Positions 26,801 to 35,844 are shown, counted from the first letter of the stretch. The stretch is DNA of 64,000 nucleotides from Brasilonema sennae CENA114 (GCF_006968745.1 NZ_CP030118.1:7404253-7468252), one strand, 5' to 3'. Notes: generated by a model from the sequence alone, not told the origin. A program made the numbers and translations.

Positions 26801-28442
26801 TTTGCCAGGGCATACGAGTCGGGTTATATTTGCTAGCTTTGCTTCTCCTATCGGAGACGCTGCGCGTTCACGAAGTGTGCGCTTTGCGCTTACGCAACGC
26901 TGCGCGAACAGTCTTAATGGGCAAACATTAGTTACTGGTAGTGAAGACCAAACCGTGAGAGTTTGGGATGTGAACACGGGTGAGTGTCTACAAATCCTAG
27001 AAACTCATATCAATTGGGTGCTATCTATTGCTTTAAGTCCTGTTCGCGTAGCGTCCCCGCAGGGGTTTAAGCAAACACTAGTCACTGCAAGTGATGGCAC
27101 AACAGTAAAATTCTGGGATTTAGCCAGTGGTGAGTGCATAAGAATATTACCAGATTACAACAGTTATGTGTGGGCAGTTGCTTTCAGCCCAGACGGCAAG
27201 ACATTGGCAACCGGGAGTGAAGATAAAACAGTCAAGATATGGGATGCTTTAACAGGAGAGTGTTTGCAAACTTTGCATGAGCATAGCGAGCGCGTTTGGT
27301 TGGTTGCTTTTAATCCAGATGGACAAACTCTGATCAGCGCAAGTGAAAACCAAACGATGAAGCTGTGGGATGTTCATACAGGAGAATGCTTGAGAACAGT
27401 GGATGGATATAGTAATTGGGTGTTATCTGTCGCTTTTAGTTCAGATGGTCAAATGCTGGCAAGTAGTAGCGAAGACCAAAGGGTAAGATTGTGGGATGTT
27501 GTGACAGGCGAATGTCTACAAACTTTACAAGGACATACTAACTTGGTTTCGTCAGTCACTTGTGCGCCACAAAATATAGATGTTCGTACAAACAAATTCA
27601 TCACTTCAGGTGTTGAAACAAAGCAAAAAAGTCAAATTTTAGCAAGTAGTAGTGATGACACAACCATAAAGCTTTGGGATGCAAGTACGGGTGAGTGTGT
27701 GAAAACACTTTGGGGACACAGTAGTTGGGTACATGCAATCAGTTTCAGCTTAGATGGACACATTTTAGCAAGTGCTAGTCGTGACCAAACGGTAAAGCTT
27801 TGGGATTGGCGCACGGGTGAGTGTTTGCACACTCTCGAAGGACACACTCATCGCGTCAAAACAGTTGCTTTTAATCGTCAAAGTTCAATGCTGGTAAGTG
27901 GTAGCGACGATAACACAGTCAAGCTTTGGGAAGTCAGTACAGGAATTTGTTTACAAACGTTCCCAGGACACAGTGACTGGGTTTTATCTGTTGTGTTTAG
28001 TCCCTGTGCAGGTATCCTTGCAAGTGCTAGTGGAGACCAAACAATTAAGCTGTGGGATGTTAGCACAGGCGGTAATTTCAAAACATTTCAAGGACATACA
28101 TATCGAGTCAGAACAATCGCTTTTAGTCCAGATGGCAAAACTTTAGCCAGTGGAAGCGACGACCAAACAGTTAAACTGTGGGATGTGAGTACAGGTGAAA
28201 ATTTCAAAACATTTGTAGGACATCATAAAGCAGTACGCTCAATTGCGTTTAGTCCCAATTCTCCCTTATTAGTCAGTTGCAGCGAAGACGAAACCATCAA
28301 GCTTTGGAATATTGAAACAGGCGAATGCGTGAAAACGATGAAAATCGACAGACCCTATGAAGGTATGAATATTACAAATGCCATTGGTTTAACAACTTCT
28401 CAGAAAAACACATTAAAAGCTTTGGGGGCAGTAGAAAGATAA
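23877..28442 (+). CDS. CHAT-NB-ARC-WD40 protein (NLR-like STAND with caspase-fold protease)
   Basis: 1521 residues. Residues ~180-365 are a CHAT domain, a caspase-fold protease, with FFAGHSHSEGE (His239 region) and FNSCDG (Cys285). An NB-ARC ATPase follows with Walker A LIGMGGIGKTTL (about 430-441), Walker B CLLVLDN, and a winged-helix-like tail to ~780. A brief pentapeptide-like segment (MNLHRVNFANSDLSKSAL) precedes about fourteen WD40 blades from ~856 to ~1505 (FSPDGQILASGSNDKTIRLW). WD40 probably senses a ligand, NB-ARC oligomerises, and CHAT cleaves a substrate; this scheme is family inference. Two blades carry in-frame GC-rich repeat insertions. Starts at an ATG; monocistronic or with the small gene downstream. 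Confidence 0.88.
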   Translation: MSKSVVINLGHGNLCDGFPKVTIQLWTFSQPLREQFIGSLPPAPNLIELYQKWQLTYYSLCKSVYLRSRLAGEDDELEIDEGAITNVSTVEFEDLCQQLQESMNAWLKSESILNTSRQLRTLLNPTEEIRIILETDNEIIRRIPWYRCDLFNDYPHAEIALSQSEYKRPKLSQLQVHRKTVRILAILGNSEGISLEVESEFIKNFPGAEPVFLVNPTRQEFNTQLWDSAGWDILFFAGHSHSEGETGRIYINENKTNNSLTIEQLEEALKAAIDNGLRLAIFNSCDGLGLANALQKLNFSTVVVMREPVPNFVAQEFFKYFLQVFAQEQLPLHLSVQQARRKLHGLEDDFPGASWLPVICINPAAEPPTWLQLSEKTLHSHLDQNTKIRATSKYQDWGEAIDASVFYGRTEELTTLRQWIIKEDCRLITLIGMGGIGKTTLSVKLAHFLEDEFEYLIWRSLRNAPSIHELLSDLINFLSNQQQTVLPETLDGKISCVIKYLRNSRCLLVLDNGESILCNDKRAGAYRQGYEGYEQLFRCLGESKHQSCLVLTSREKPRGISVKEGINSPIRSLRLFGLTQGEGQEILAEKGFCVSEEQCRSLVEYYAGNPLALKIVATTIAELFDGNTAQFLQQGTIIFGDISDLLDQQFNRLSILEKQVMYWLTINRKWVSFPELQADMIPAVSLRDLLETLESLQSRSLIEKKSGKFTQQPVVMEYVIDTFIEQICQEIETQEIALFNRCALIKSQAKDYVISAQIRLILKPVADKLLTLFGHRENIQISLNQLLSKLRSSTLQKPGYAAGNILNLLWQLHVDLNGYDFSYLTVWQAYLQGMNLHRVNFANSDLSKSALTRTLGGILSATFSPDGKFLATGIDDEIILWEVANIKQIITYSGHIGWVQSLAFSPDGQILASGSNDKTIRLWNIHTGQCLKTLRGHTNCVQSLAFSPDGQILASGSNDQTIRLWNIQTGQCLKILPGHTSRVIFASFASPIGDAARSRSVRFALTQRCANSLNGQTLVTGSEDQTVRVWDVNTGECLQILETHINWVLSIALSPVRVASPQGFKQTLVTASDGTTVKFWDLASGECIRILPDYNSYVWAVAFSPDGKTLATGSEDKTVKIWDALTGECLQTLHEHSERVWLVAFNPDGQTLISASENQTMKLWDVHTGECLRTVDGYSNWVLSVAFSSDGQMLASSSEDQRVRLWDVVTGECLQTLQGHTNLVSSVTCAPQNIDVRTNKFITSGVETKQKSQILASSSDDTTIKLWDASTGECVKTLWGHSSWVHAISFSLDGHILASASRDQTVKLWDWRTGECLHTLEGHTHRVKTVAFNRQSSMLVSGSDDNTVKLWEVSTGICLQTFPGHSDWVLSVVFSPCAGILASASGDQTIKLWDVSTGGNFKTFQGHTYRVRTIAFSPDGKTLASGSDDQTVKLWDVSTGENFKTFVGHHKAVRSIAFSPNSPLLVSCSEDETIKLWNIETGECVKTMKIDRPYEGMNITNAIGLTTSQKNTLKALGAVER
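26838..26918. repeat. In-frame palindromic repeat in a WD40 blade
   Basis: TCGGAGACGCTGCGCG and TGTGCGCTTTGCGCTTACGC units interrupt the blade between VIFASF and NGQTLVTGSED, adding about 26 residues (Ala, Arg, Ser rich). The core is the same palindrome found intergenically near 44965 and 53480. Confidence 0.75.
27043..27072. repeat. Second in-frame repeat fragment in the WD40 region
   Basis: GTTCGCGTAGCGTCCCCGCA followed by GGGG replaces the normal SPDGQTL turn with SPVRVASPQGFKQTL, ten extra residues. Confidence 0.65.
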
Positions 28443-28528
28443 ATTAGAGGTATGATTTTATTGGGGTTCACCCTGAGCGTAGTCGAAGGGTAATATCACT
28501 GTTACAAAATTTTGGTGCAATATCGAAT

Positions 28529-28702
28529 ATGGAAAATCAAGAAGCGAAAAAAGATCCTGAAAGTCAAGTCACATCTGAAGCAGATGATGTTAAGAAACAG
28601 ATAGACCTAGAAAAGAAAGAATTGAAAAGAAGTCTGGAAAATGAAGCTGTACCTGATACAGAAGGTGAATTTGATTCTCCCAGTAAAGACAGAGGTCCAT
28701 AG
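28529..28702 (+). CDS. Small highly charged protein, unrecognised
   Basis: 57 residues from an ATG at 28529, Glu/Lys/Asp-rich (MENQEAKKDPESQV at the start, EGEFDSPSKDRGP at the end) and probably disordered or helical. It lies 86 nt after the CHAT-NB-ARC-WD40 gene on the same strand, with a short repeat in between. No domain is recognised; coding status rests on its composition and codon use. Confidence 0.45.
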   Translation: MENQEAKKDPESQVTSEADDVKKQIDLEKKELKRSLENEAVPDTEGEFDSPSKDRGP

Positions 28703-28859
28703 CTCAATACCGTTTGGCATTTAGAAACGTTACATGCAACGTCTGTGCTTTTTATTTGCTGAGGAGCGCGATCGCTCTTGGCTGCTAAATATTTGACAAA
28801 TAGCTCTTTTTGCTGTAGTAAAACCTTAGTAAAATTAAGATACAAGCGATCGCTCTTAA

Positions 28860-28990
28860 AAGTAAGAACTAGTTGTCGGGTGAGGTGGCGATACGCAAGA
28901 GCGTCAAGCGTATGCGCAAAGCGCACGCTGCGCGAACGACTGCCCTTCGGCAAGCTCAGGGATCGCGCTCACGCCGAAGTCCAAGGGCTG
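28860..28990. repeat. GC-rich repeat in the convergent intergenic region
   Basis: Units GCGATACGCAAGAGCG, ATGCGCAAAGCGCACGCTGC, GCGAACGACTGCCCTTCGGC and AAGCTCAGGGATCGCGCTC occur within 28703-29096, a 394-nt stretch that holds no other gene. A related short piece (CACCCTGAGCGTAGTCGAAG) is at 28468-28489. Confidence 0.75.
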
Positions 28991-29096
28991 ATCGCTTTTT
29001 AAAATTCGCTATGTAAATAACTCTAGAACTACCTTCGTTTATATATTCAGAACTAGCGGATCATTGAAGGTGATAGCCCCTACTTTTTGTCAAAAC

Positions 29097-31988
29097 TTAT
29101 TTATTAAAATTAAAATTATTTAAATAAAGATAGATATCCGAATTATGATTTTTATGACCAGTTATAAGGGTTTGATCAGGTATATTTTTAGAGTACGCTG
29201 ACCACATTTGAGAATGAAGATACAAGTCAAATATATTTCCGACTACAACAATCCCAATATTTGATTCGTTAAAAATTGGATATTTTTTATCTTTCGACCT
29301 ATTTATAGCGCCTTTCTTTCCATTCGAGTGTTCGCAATTATATTTCAAAGCGCTTGTTAATCTAACATAATATATCCCTGGCTCTTTTGGTGCAGTTAGC
29401 TGAAAAGGCTTTTTGTCTTCATTTTTTTCCCCTTTAATACCAAGTTGACTAACATCTATGCATGCTGGTTGACCTTTACCTGGAATACCAATCACGATTT
29501 TGTTAAATACTGTTGAATACGCTTGTGCACTGTCATGAGTGTAGAGATATCTGTAACCAGTAGTCCCGTGAATCTCTTGCCCGGGAGAAGCAAATATGAC
29601 ATTTTGTTTATGTGTCAAGGTAGACAATATTGTCCCCATAAATGTCGCTGCGGATGCAACAAATGTTGTGATGACCAGCGACACAGTGATCCCAATGCCC
29701 CAACGCGAACGCGAACGGATGTTTCTATGTTTTTGCCTAATGCTGCGCTGGACAAACTCAGTTTCTACCTGATTTAACCAGTTATTGTTGGGTGAATTGA
29801 GTACTTCCTTCTGTAATACATCCAGATAGGGATCACCTTGCCAAAGATAGTCTGGCTGTTGCTTACTTTTCCACTCAACAGCAGCAGGTGTTAAACGGCG
29901 TTGCAGTCTTAAATTTTTCTCCTCTTTTACCCAATTTTGCAATCTTTGCCAACCCCGCACTAAAGCATCATGGGCAGGTTCTACATAACATTTCTCTTCT
30001 CCATCTGTTCCACCAATCAGCAGCCGTGCATCACTAAAGCGCTGAATCACCTCTGTGACTTGCGGCTGTAAAGCCTCTGGATACTCCAGTTCCGACATGG
30101 GTACTTGTCTGCGTGCTATTTGCCCACCCCCAACAGCAACCATCCGCAGCATCACGTGACGTACAGTTTGCTCGTAAGCTGGGTTAAGCTCCACGAGTGC
30201 TTTATACTCCTGGTCAGCGCGTTGCGTTAGAGATTGGATCACCCCTCCCAATTCTTCATAATCTGCTTGAGTCAGAGCGCGGTCAATAGTTATACCTCTG
30301 TAACTTGCCTCGCGCTGTCGCTTTAAATACTTCAAGTACATCTCGCTCAAGGCGAAAGACAGCAATGGCAATGCTCCTGGCATATCCGCCACTTCGTCAA
30401 TCAACTGGTCTACCAGACTATGCGGATTGAAATACATCACCCGTGCTTCTGCTGGTTTCTCAATTGCTTGGCGTAATTGTGCTCGCGACATCGCAGGCAC
30501 AATAAATCGACCTAGTTGCCAATTATTCTTTATCGTGCTGTTTTCCAACTGAAGGGCATTAGGAAGCAACTGTAAGATAGAGTCTCGCAGATGGGGTTCA
30601 AAATCGGAGCGTAGCGTAATTACTACCCGTAATTGCTGAGGATGGATGGCGATCGCCTGACCTAATTGCCTAAAAAACTCCTGACGTTCTTTCTCATCTC
30701 GGCACAGGGTAATCAGTTCTTCACTGTGGTCAATACATAATAGCAGCTTAGAGTTGGGGTTGCGACTTACCCAAACTTTTATACTCTGGGCAAGGTTCTT
30801 CACAGCTTGCCCAAAAGAAGCATTGGGAACTTCTATTTCTGGCAATTTGCCATTTTTGAGCGCAATATTCAATGCCCGCAATGGAAACTCACCAGGACGT
30901 ATAGTTGACAAAATGTACCATTGCTCCATAGTTGACTTTTGCAGTTGAGGAACTAATCCCGCCTTCACCAAGCTGGACTTCCCTGAACCGGAAGCACCCA
31001 ACACTACTGTGAGGGGATTAGTGGTGACAAACTTGTGCAGCTTTTCTACAAGTGCAGTTCTACCGAAAAACAGTGAACTGTGTTTTTCCTCAAACGGCTG
31101 CAAGCCGCGATAAGGATTTTTCGACTCGTCTAAAGGAGGTGCAGGCGGTAAGTTCAGTGGATGTCCAGGTGTAAGGAAAATATACTCGCCTTTATCATGT
31201 TTGTTCAGTGGCCAAATTCCGGGAGTTTGTCGTAAGCAATTTCCTTGAGTGGCTAATTCGACGCGATCGCGCAAATATAAATACAATTCTGTAGCAGTAA
31301 TCACCCCATCTCCACAGAGTTTCTCATTACTAGCCCGAGGAAAAGCATCAGCTCCTCCTGTGAGTGCTTCAAACAACGCGCTGGCAAACGGCGAATGATT
31401 GTCAATTTCACCGCGATCAATGTTAAAAGTAAAGGCATCTAAGGCTTTTTGATTCGAGGCGGCGCTAGTTATCACCTGCCATGCTGGGTCAGTAATAAAG
31501 CGATCATAGCGTTCTTGATGAATTACCTCTGGTGCAGGTAACAAGTCTCTAGTACTTGACCAACGAAAAGCCCCAGCAAAACAGCAATCGAGGATTCCCA
31601 GGAAATGACGGCAAGGCAACTTACTCAAGCTTTCATGTACCAGAGTCATTGGTAGGTAAGTTTTGGTATCTCTCAACTTGGCATCTTGGGGAACCAAATA
31701 ACCAGCAGGACCATCCTCACTATTAAGGGCAATACCATGACCTGCAAAGTAAAACAGCAAGCGGTCATCTGCGGTAACTTGTTGTGGGAGAGTTTTCTCG
31801 AATAAATCCTGAAGATTCTTGAGAGTTGCTTGTTGATCTAAGTACATCGACACCTGGTATCCATGCTTTTTGCGCAGAATTTCTACCAGCTTTTTGGCAT
31901 CATTGACAGCGTTGTGCAGGGGGGAAATGCCGTTGGTATAATTGTTAATTCCAATCACAAATGCCATATTGCGTGCAAATTCTGGCAT
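29097..31988 (-). CDS. Caspase-nSTAND1 fusion protein, membrane-anchored
   Basis: 963 residues. Residues 1-~275 are a peptidase C14 (caspase-fold) domain with catalytic His84 in FYFAGHG and Cys135/136 in LDCCFAGA. Residues ~290-700 are a STAND ATPase of nSTAND1 type: it opens with NPYRGLQPFEEKHSSLFFGR and has Walker A GASGSGKSSL at about 331-340. A transmembrane helix lies at about 763-788. The final ~170 residues form a cysteine-poor domain of unknown type, which should face the opposite side of the membrane. Such proteins are thought to act in regulated cell death or defence. It lies 89 nt behind another caspase-like gene on the same strand; a shared transcript is likely. Confidence 0.88.
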   Translation of the reverse strand: MPEFARNMAFVIGINNYTNGISPLHNAVNDAKKLVEILRKKHGYQVSMYLDQQATLKNLQDLFEKTLPQQVTADDRLLFYFAGHGIALNSEDGPAGYLVPQDAKLRDTKTYLPMTLVHESLSKLPCRHFLGILDCCFAGAFRWSSTRDLLPAPEVIHQERYDRFITDPAWQVITSAASNQKALDAFTFNIDRGEIDNHSPFASALFEALTGGADAFPRASNEKLCGDGVITATELYLYLRDRVELATQGNCLRQTPGIWPLNKHDKGEYIFLTPGHPLNLPPAPPLDESKNPYRGLQPFEEKHSSLFFGRTALVEKLHKFVTTNPLTVVLGASGSGKSSLVKAGLVPQLQKSTMEQWYILSTIRPGEFPLRALNIALKNGKLPEIEVPNASFGQAVKNLAQSIKVWVSRNPNSKLLLCIDHSEELITLCRDEKERQEFFRQLGQAIAIHPQQLRVVITLRSDFEPHLRDSILQLLPNALQLENSTIKNNWQLGRFIVPAMSRAQLRQAIEKPAEARVMYFNPHSLVDQLIDEVADMPGALPLLSFALSEMYLKYLKRQREASYRGITIDRALTQADYEELGGVIQSLTQRADQEYKALVELNPAYEQTVRHVMLRMVAVGGGQIARRQVPMSELEYPEALQPQVTEVIQRFSDARLLIGGTDGEEKCYVEPAHDALVRGWQRLQNWVKEEKNLRLQRRLTPAAVEWKSKQQPDYLWQGDPYLDVLQKEVLNSPNNNWLNQVETEFVQRSIRQKHRNIRSRSRWGIGITVSLVITTFVASAATFMGTILSTLTHKQNVIFASPGQEIHGTTGYRYLYTHDSAQAYSTVFNKIVIGIPGKGQPACIDVSQLGIKGEKNEDKKPFQLTAPKEPGIYYVRLTSALKYNCEHSNGKKGAINRSKDKKYPIFNESNIGIVVVGNIFDLYLHSQMWSAYSKNIPDQTLITGHKNHNSDIYLYLNNFNFNK

Positions 31989-32077
31989 GGCGGTAGTTCC
32001 TTATTTCTGTTTTTACCAGTTTGATTACATCAGGAAATAGGTGACACCATTTGCAACTTATGCACCCTCACATATGG

Positions 32078-34345
32078 CTACCGTACCCGACTTTGAAAGC
32101 TTTGATTGCTGGGTTGTGTGTCATTTGATTTGTGTTGCCAGAACAGCAAGCCGATCATTGCGAATACAGCCAATCCTCCAATAAGCATATCAATTAACCA
32201 TTTGGGTTTGGTTGCCTGGGCTGGAGTAGTGTTGGTAGTAGGATTCACAATCGGTGTTGCAACAGCAGCCAAGGAAATACTCGCATCTGGTGTGGGCGCC
32301 AAAGTTGTCTGTTGAGGGCGCACAGTTGTGATGGTCATTTGACTGCTTACCCAGTCGTCACATAATTCTTCTTCCTGTGGTTTGGCTGTGATGTCACGAG
32401 ATGGAATCCGGTTCATGAGGCGGTTTAGAGTACCTTTACCACCACGAAGTGTTGATACTGAGCGAGAAGGTAAATCAAGTTCGCTTTGTTCGAGCAAGGT
32501 AGCATCAAATTCGGCGGTACTGACAATCAGTTTGAGAATATCTTTGACTTCGGTAATTCCTTGTTCCCACCATAGTTTTTCTGGAACTGTGGCAGAAATC
32601 GAGTCACCTCCTAACGCCCAAGCTTCCTGTCCTGGTTGTAACCAGAGTCCTCCGCCGTCAAATAAATCAGCACTAACGGCGTAGCGGTCTGTTAAATCCA
32701 ACACAGAGCAGTACAGTGGTTCATGGGTGGTGTTTTTCAGCTTAATTCTCAAAGAAGGTGGGTTCCACTTATTATTTTCCTGTCGATATTCCAAGCGCAG
32801 TTGCACATCTTGCAGTTCTTGCCCGTTTTGTTCAATGACCATTTGCACTGCATTAGGTCGAATGCGACTGCTGGCGGGACTGGAGAGTTCAACGATATTC
32901 GTCCAACGAGCAATATGTTCTAATCGCTGAATAACCTGTAAAGCTGTCGCGGTTGTGTAATCCTGAATTTGTGCGACTAACAAACGGTCATCGGCGGGTC
33001 GTGTTATGAAATATTTACCATCACGAGCAACCAGTTGGAACTCGGTTTCTTCAAGGGTGGTGACTTCACGAATATATAAAGAAGGTTGACTTTGAGGACC
33101 GGCTTGCAAGAGTGCGGTGCGAGCAAGTTGTACTCCCGCTTCTTCTCCTGTGATCAACACTCCTTTGGGTGGTAGGGGTAAACTGGTGACAACTGCTTTG
33201 AATGTTGTGTCGGGGTTTAAGTTCTCTATACCGCTGATCTGAATTTTACTAACTTGCGGTAGGACTTGCAGGACTTTTGCTTGAGCGATTGCTCCTGACA
33301 ATTGACGTAGTTGTTCGGCAGAACTCTCAAAGGGAAACAACGCCAGTAAGGTTGTCTCATCTACAGGTTGGGGAATTCCGTGAACTGCACCGCCATCAAT
33401 CACCCAGCCGTGGTCTTTGTGATCATACACAGTGAAGTAGGGAGTGCGTGGGGCGATAAGCCCTTGGCTTAAAGCTTCGCTTATCGCACCCCCAAGAAAA
33501 GGTTGGTCTAACTCCCCCAGAACTGTTGCTTCTATTTGCGGAGATTGTGCTGTAACTTTAGAGCGAACCAGAGCATTGGTACGTTTGAATAAGTCTCGAT
33601 AACTCAGGTTACCATTCGCTTTCTTTAAAGTGTCGAGCAAAAAGTAAGAAAATGCTCCCCGACGTTGCCCATCCCCGTTATACTCTTTAGCTAATTCGGT
33701 GTTTAAGCAAGCTGAAAGAAAAATATGTTTTCCTTGCAGGAACTTCCAGCGACTTAGATTTTCTTCCCGACTCTGGGAAGCTGCTAATTGGTTGACTTCT
33801 GCTATGGAGTTGATGAAGCTGTCTAAAGGTCGCTTTCGTCGGTCACTTTGGGCTTGACGGACTGCTATTTCCCCGTCCAAATCACGAGTCCCAGAACCAG
33901 AATGACAGCAGTCCATAATCATAGTAATGTGAGGATTTTTTGCAGCTACCTCAGCGATGAGTTTCGCCAACTCCTTATCCGCTAAGTCCCAACCTCCGGG
34001 ACTGCGACTGTCAAAACACACAATGGTTTCATCGAGTTGGTCTGGCTCTAAAATCCAAAACTCTTCTGGGGCTTCCTCTTGACTACCATGCCCCGCAAAG
34101 TAAAAGAATACCACGTCCTCACTACTGGCTTGGCACAGATGTTGCCGGAAACCATCAATGATTGCTTGACGGGTGGCATTTTGATTGAGTAGTGTGCGCA
34201 GATGTAGCTGGTGTCCATCTGTCGCAACCCGTCCTTGCAAATATTCTTGTACAGCCATGATATCGTTGACACAGCCCTGAAGGGGAGAGACAGGACTTAC
34301 GTATTCGTCAATACCAACCAGCAAGGCATAGATATTACGAGTCAT
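32078..34345 (-). CDS. Caspase-like protease (orthocaspase) with C-terminal membrane anchor
   Basis: 755 residues. The N-terminal C14 domain has His86 in FYFAGHGS and Cys147 in MDCCHSG, so both catalytic residues are present. The middle (about 310-500) has no known fold. Residues ~500-620 resemble a DUF4384-type beta domain (VIEQNGQELQDV, later LYCSVLDLTDRYAV). A Thr/Pro-rich linker precedes a transmembrane helix at about 713-735 and a short tail. Orthocaspases cleave after basic residues in known cases. The gene is upstream of the caspase-nSTAND1 gene and reads in the same direction. Confidence 0.85.
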   Translation of the reverse strand: MTRNIYALLVGIDEYVSPVSPLQGCVNDIMAVQEYLQGRVATDGHQLHLRTLLNQNATRQAIIDGFRQHLCQASSEDVVFFYFAGHGSQEEAPEEFWILEPDQLDETIVCFDSRSPGGWDLADKELAKLIAEVAAKNPHITMIMDCCHSGSGTRDLDGEIAVRQAQSDRRKRPLDSFINSIAEVNQLAASQSREENLSRWKFLQGKHIFLSACLNTELAKEYNGDGQRRGAFSYFLLDTLKKANGNLSYRDLFKRTNALVRSKVTAQSPQIEATVLGELDQPFLGGAISEALSQGLIAPRTPYFTVYDHKDHGWVIDGGAVHGIPQPVDETTLLALFPFESSAEQLRQLSGAIAQAKVLQVLPQVSKIQISGIENLNPDTTFKAVVTSLPLPPKGVLITGEEAGVQLARTALLQAGPQSQPSLYIREVTTLEETEFQLVARDGKYFITRPADDRLLVAQIQDYTTATALQVIQRLEHIARWTNIVELSSPASSRIRPNAVQMVIEQNGQELQDVQLRLEYRQENNKWNPPSLRIKLKNTTHEPLYCSVLDLTDRYAVSADLFDGGGLWLQPGQEAWALGGDSISATVPEKLWWEQGITEVKDILKLIVSTAEFDATLLEQSELDLPSRSVSTLRGGKGTLNRLMNRIPSRDITAKPQEEELCDDWVSSQMTITTVRPQQTTLAPTPDASISLAAVATPIVNPTTNTTPAQATKPKWLIDMLIGGLAVFAMIGLLFWQHKSNDTQPSNQSFQSRVR

Positions 34346-34510
34346 ATTTATCTAACTTTTTATATAGATGCAACGATATTCTGCTACAACAGAACATAGC
34401 AACTTTCCAAATTATTTGATAAAAAAGGGAACTTCAACAAAATAAAGACTCCCAAGTCGCTACGGACTTAGGGTCTATTGAAAAACTATTGGGATGATAG
34501 GATTAGGTTT

Positions 34511-35503
34511 TTATTTTTTTGAGGTGCGGGCAAACCACTCCTTATATGTTTTCTGATGTTCTTCATCTTCCACAATGACTGTGACTCGCACTGCTTTGCA
34601 TCCATGATTTCGCTCTAGGGCGATCGCATTTAAAAGTAAACTGGCTATTTTTGGAGAGCTAAATTCACCACTTACAGTTAAACCATCATCCGAATGGGTA
34701 GTCGTTGATATTTTTGGAGAGCTCACTTCACCACTTACAGTTAAATCATCATCCAAATGGCTAGTCGTCGATATTTTTGGAGAGCTAACTTCACCACTTA
34801 CAGTTAAATCATCATCCGAATGGCTAGTCGTCGGTGCAGATGTTTCTCGTTGAATCAAATCAACACCAGAAATTGCTTCTCCTCCTAAATCTATTTGTGC
34901 AAGCTGTTTGTATTCTGGGCTAATTTGTTCGACTATAAGTTTCTCGCGCCGGATTGGCACTTGTACAATTTGGGTTTCAATTTCTTTACGGACAATCACC
35001 TCACCAACTTTATGTTTGGTGCGCTCAATGATTAATCGTTCTCCGAGCAAACGAATAACATCTTCTACTGAAGAAACCTGACTATTTGTAGCAGCTGCTA
35101 CTGCTGCAATTAGTTCTGAGTTTTGTCTGTTTGCTTCTTGAGTGTTTAAATTATCTTCCATTTCACTATCTTGAGTTTCTCTTTCTATATAGTTAGGTAA
35201 ATATTGTACTTGCGATTTCTTTAAGTTTATGAAAATGAATTTATTTGGTGAGTCAATTTTTTCGACGAGCTTACTGCTTAATAGAATTAATCGATCATTT
35301 TCCTGACTGTCCGACTTCGATACAACGAAATTTACCTGACGATTGATATCTATGATTAAATCTCTAACTTCACCTACGACCTGACCTTCCCGAGCAATTA
35401 CAGCATATTTTTTGACTTTTGCCCTTAAATTTTTTAAAAGATTACCAATTCTTGCTATTTTACTTGCCTTTTCATGACTGATATTATATTCTTTGTCAAT
35501 CAT
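34511..35503 (-). CDS. DUF2382/PRC-barrel-like stress protein with internal tandem repeat
   Basis: 330 residues. The first ~110 resemble a degenerate PRC-barrel (GQVVGEVRDLIIDINRQVNFV). Residues ~150-215 match DUF2382 (LGERLIIERTKHKVGEVIVRKEIETQIVQVPIRREK). After this come three 21-residue tandem repeats (SHSDDDLTVSGEVSSPKIS), then a C-terminal segment (AVRVTVIVEDEEHQKTYKEWF). DUF2382 proteins (YsnF type) are linked to stress responses. It is the last of three tandem paralogues on this strand but the most divergent. Confidence 0.75.
   Translation of the reverse strand: MIDKEYNISHEKASKIARIGNLLKNLRAKVKKYAVIAREGQVVGEVRDLIIDINRQVNFVVSKSDSQENDRLILLSSKLVEKIDSPNKFIFINLKKSQVQYLPNYIERETQDSEMEDNLNTQEANRQNSELIAAVAAATNSQVSSVEDVIRLLGERLIIERTKHKVGEVIVRKEIETQIVQVPIRREKLIVEQISPEYKQLAQIDLGGEAISGVDLIQRETSAPTTSHSDDDLTVSGEVSSPKISTTSHLDDDLTVSGEVSSPKISTTTHSDDGLTVSGEFSSPKIASLLLNAIALERNHGCKAVRVTVIVEDEEHQKTYKEWFARTSKK
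34645..34833. repeat. 63-bp tandem repeat, three copies, inside the DUF2382 gene
   Basis: Each unit contains the plus-strand string TTTTTGGAGAGCT followed by CACCACTTACAGTTAAA and CATCATCC. Copies differ by only a few bases, so the expansion is recent. Confidence 0.8.
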
Positions 35504-35529
35504 TGCTAAAAATTAAAATAAAGAATCCA

Positions 35530-35780
35530 GGAGCGGAGCGCTAGATAGCTCCGCCTCCGGTCAGAATCACTTACGTTCGCGGGATTTGGATCTCAACCAA
35601 CTGTAGGTAGCGTATAGACAGTGGGGATTTAAACCCCTACTCTACCGAGTTTCGCTCTTAGCGTGCGCTTGCGCTTACGCAGTCGCCTACGGAGGCTCTC
35701 TCGCTCTCGGGCACGACTGCGAACCCGCCACGCCTTACAGTGAGTCCAGCACTGGTCTCACCTCCTGCGCCGTGCTGGAT
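35530..35780. repeat. GC-rich repeat cluster between DUF2382 genes
   Basis: Within the 400-nt gap at 35504-35903 lie GAGCGGAGCGCTAGATAGCT, GCGTGCGCTTGCGCTTACGC, AGTCGCCTACGGAGGCTC and CAGCACTGGTCTCACCTCC units, shared with 42.9 and 53.4 kb. No gene is supported in the gap. Confidence 0.8.
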
Positions 35781-35844
35781 CCTAACTCCTGAGTTCTTTT
35801 GTTAAATTTTTCAAAAATCTTGATTTGATTTACTTTACTAATGA

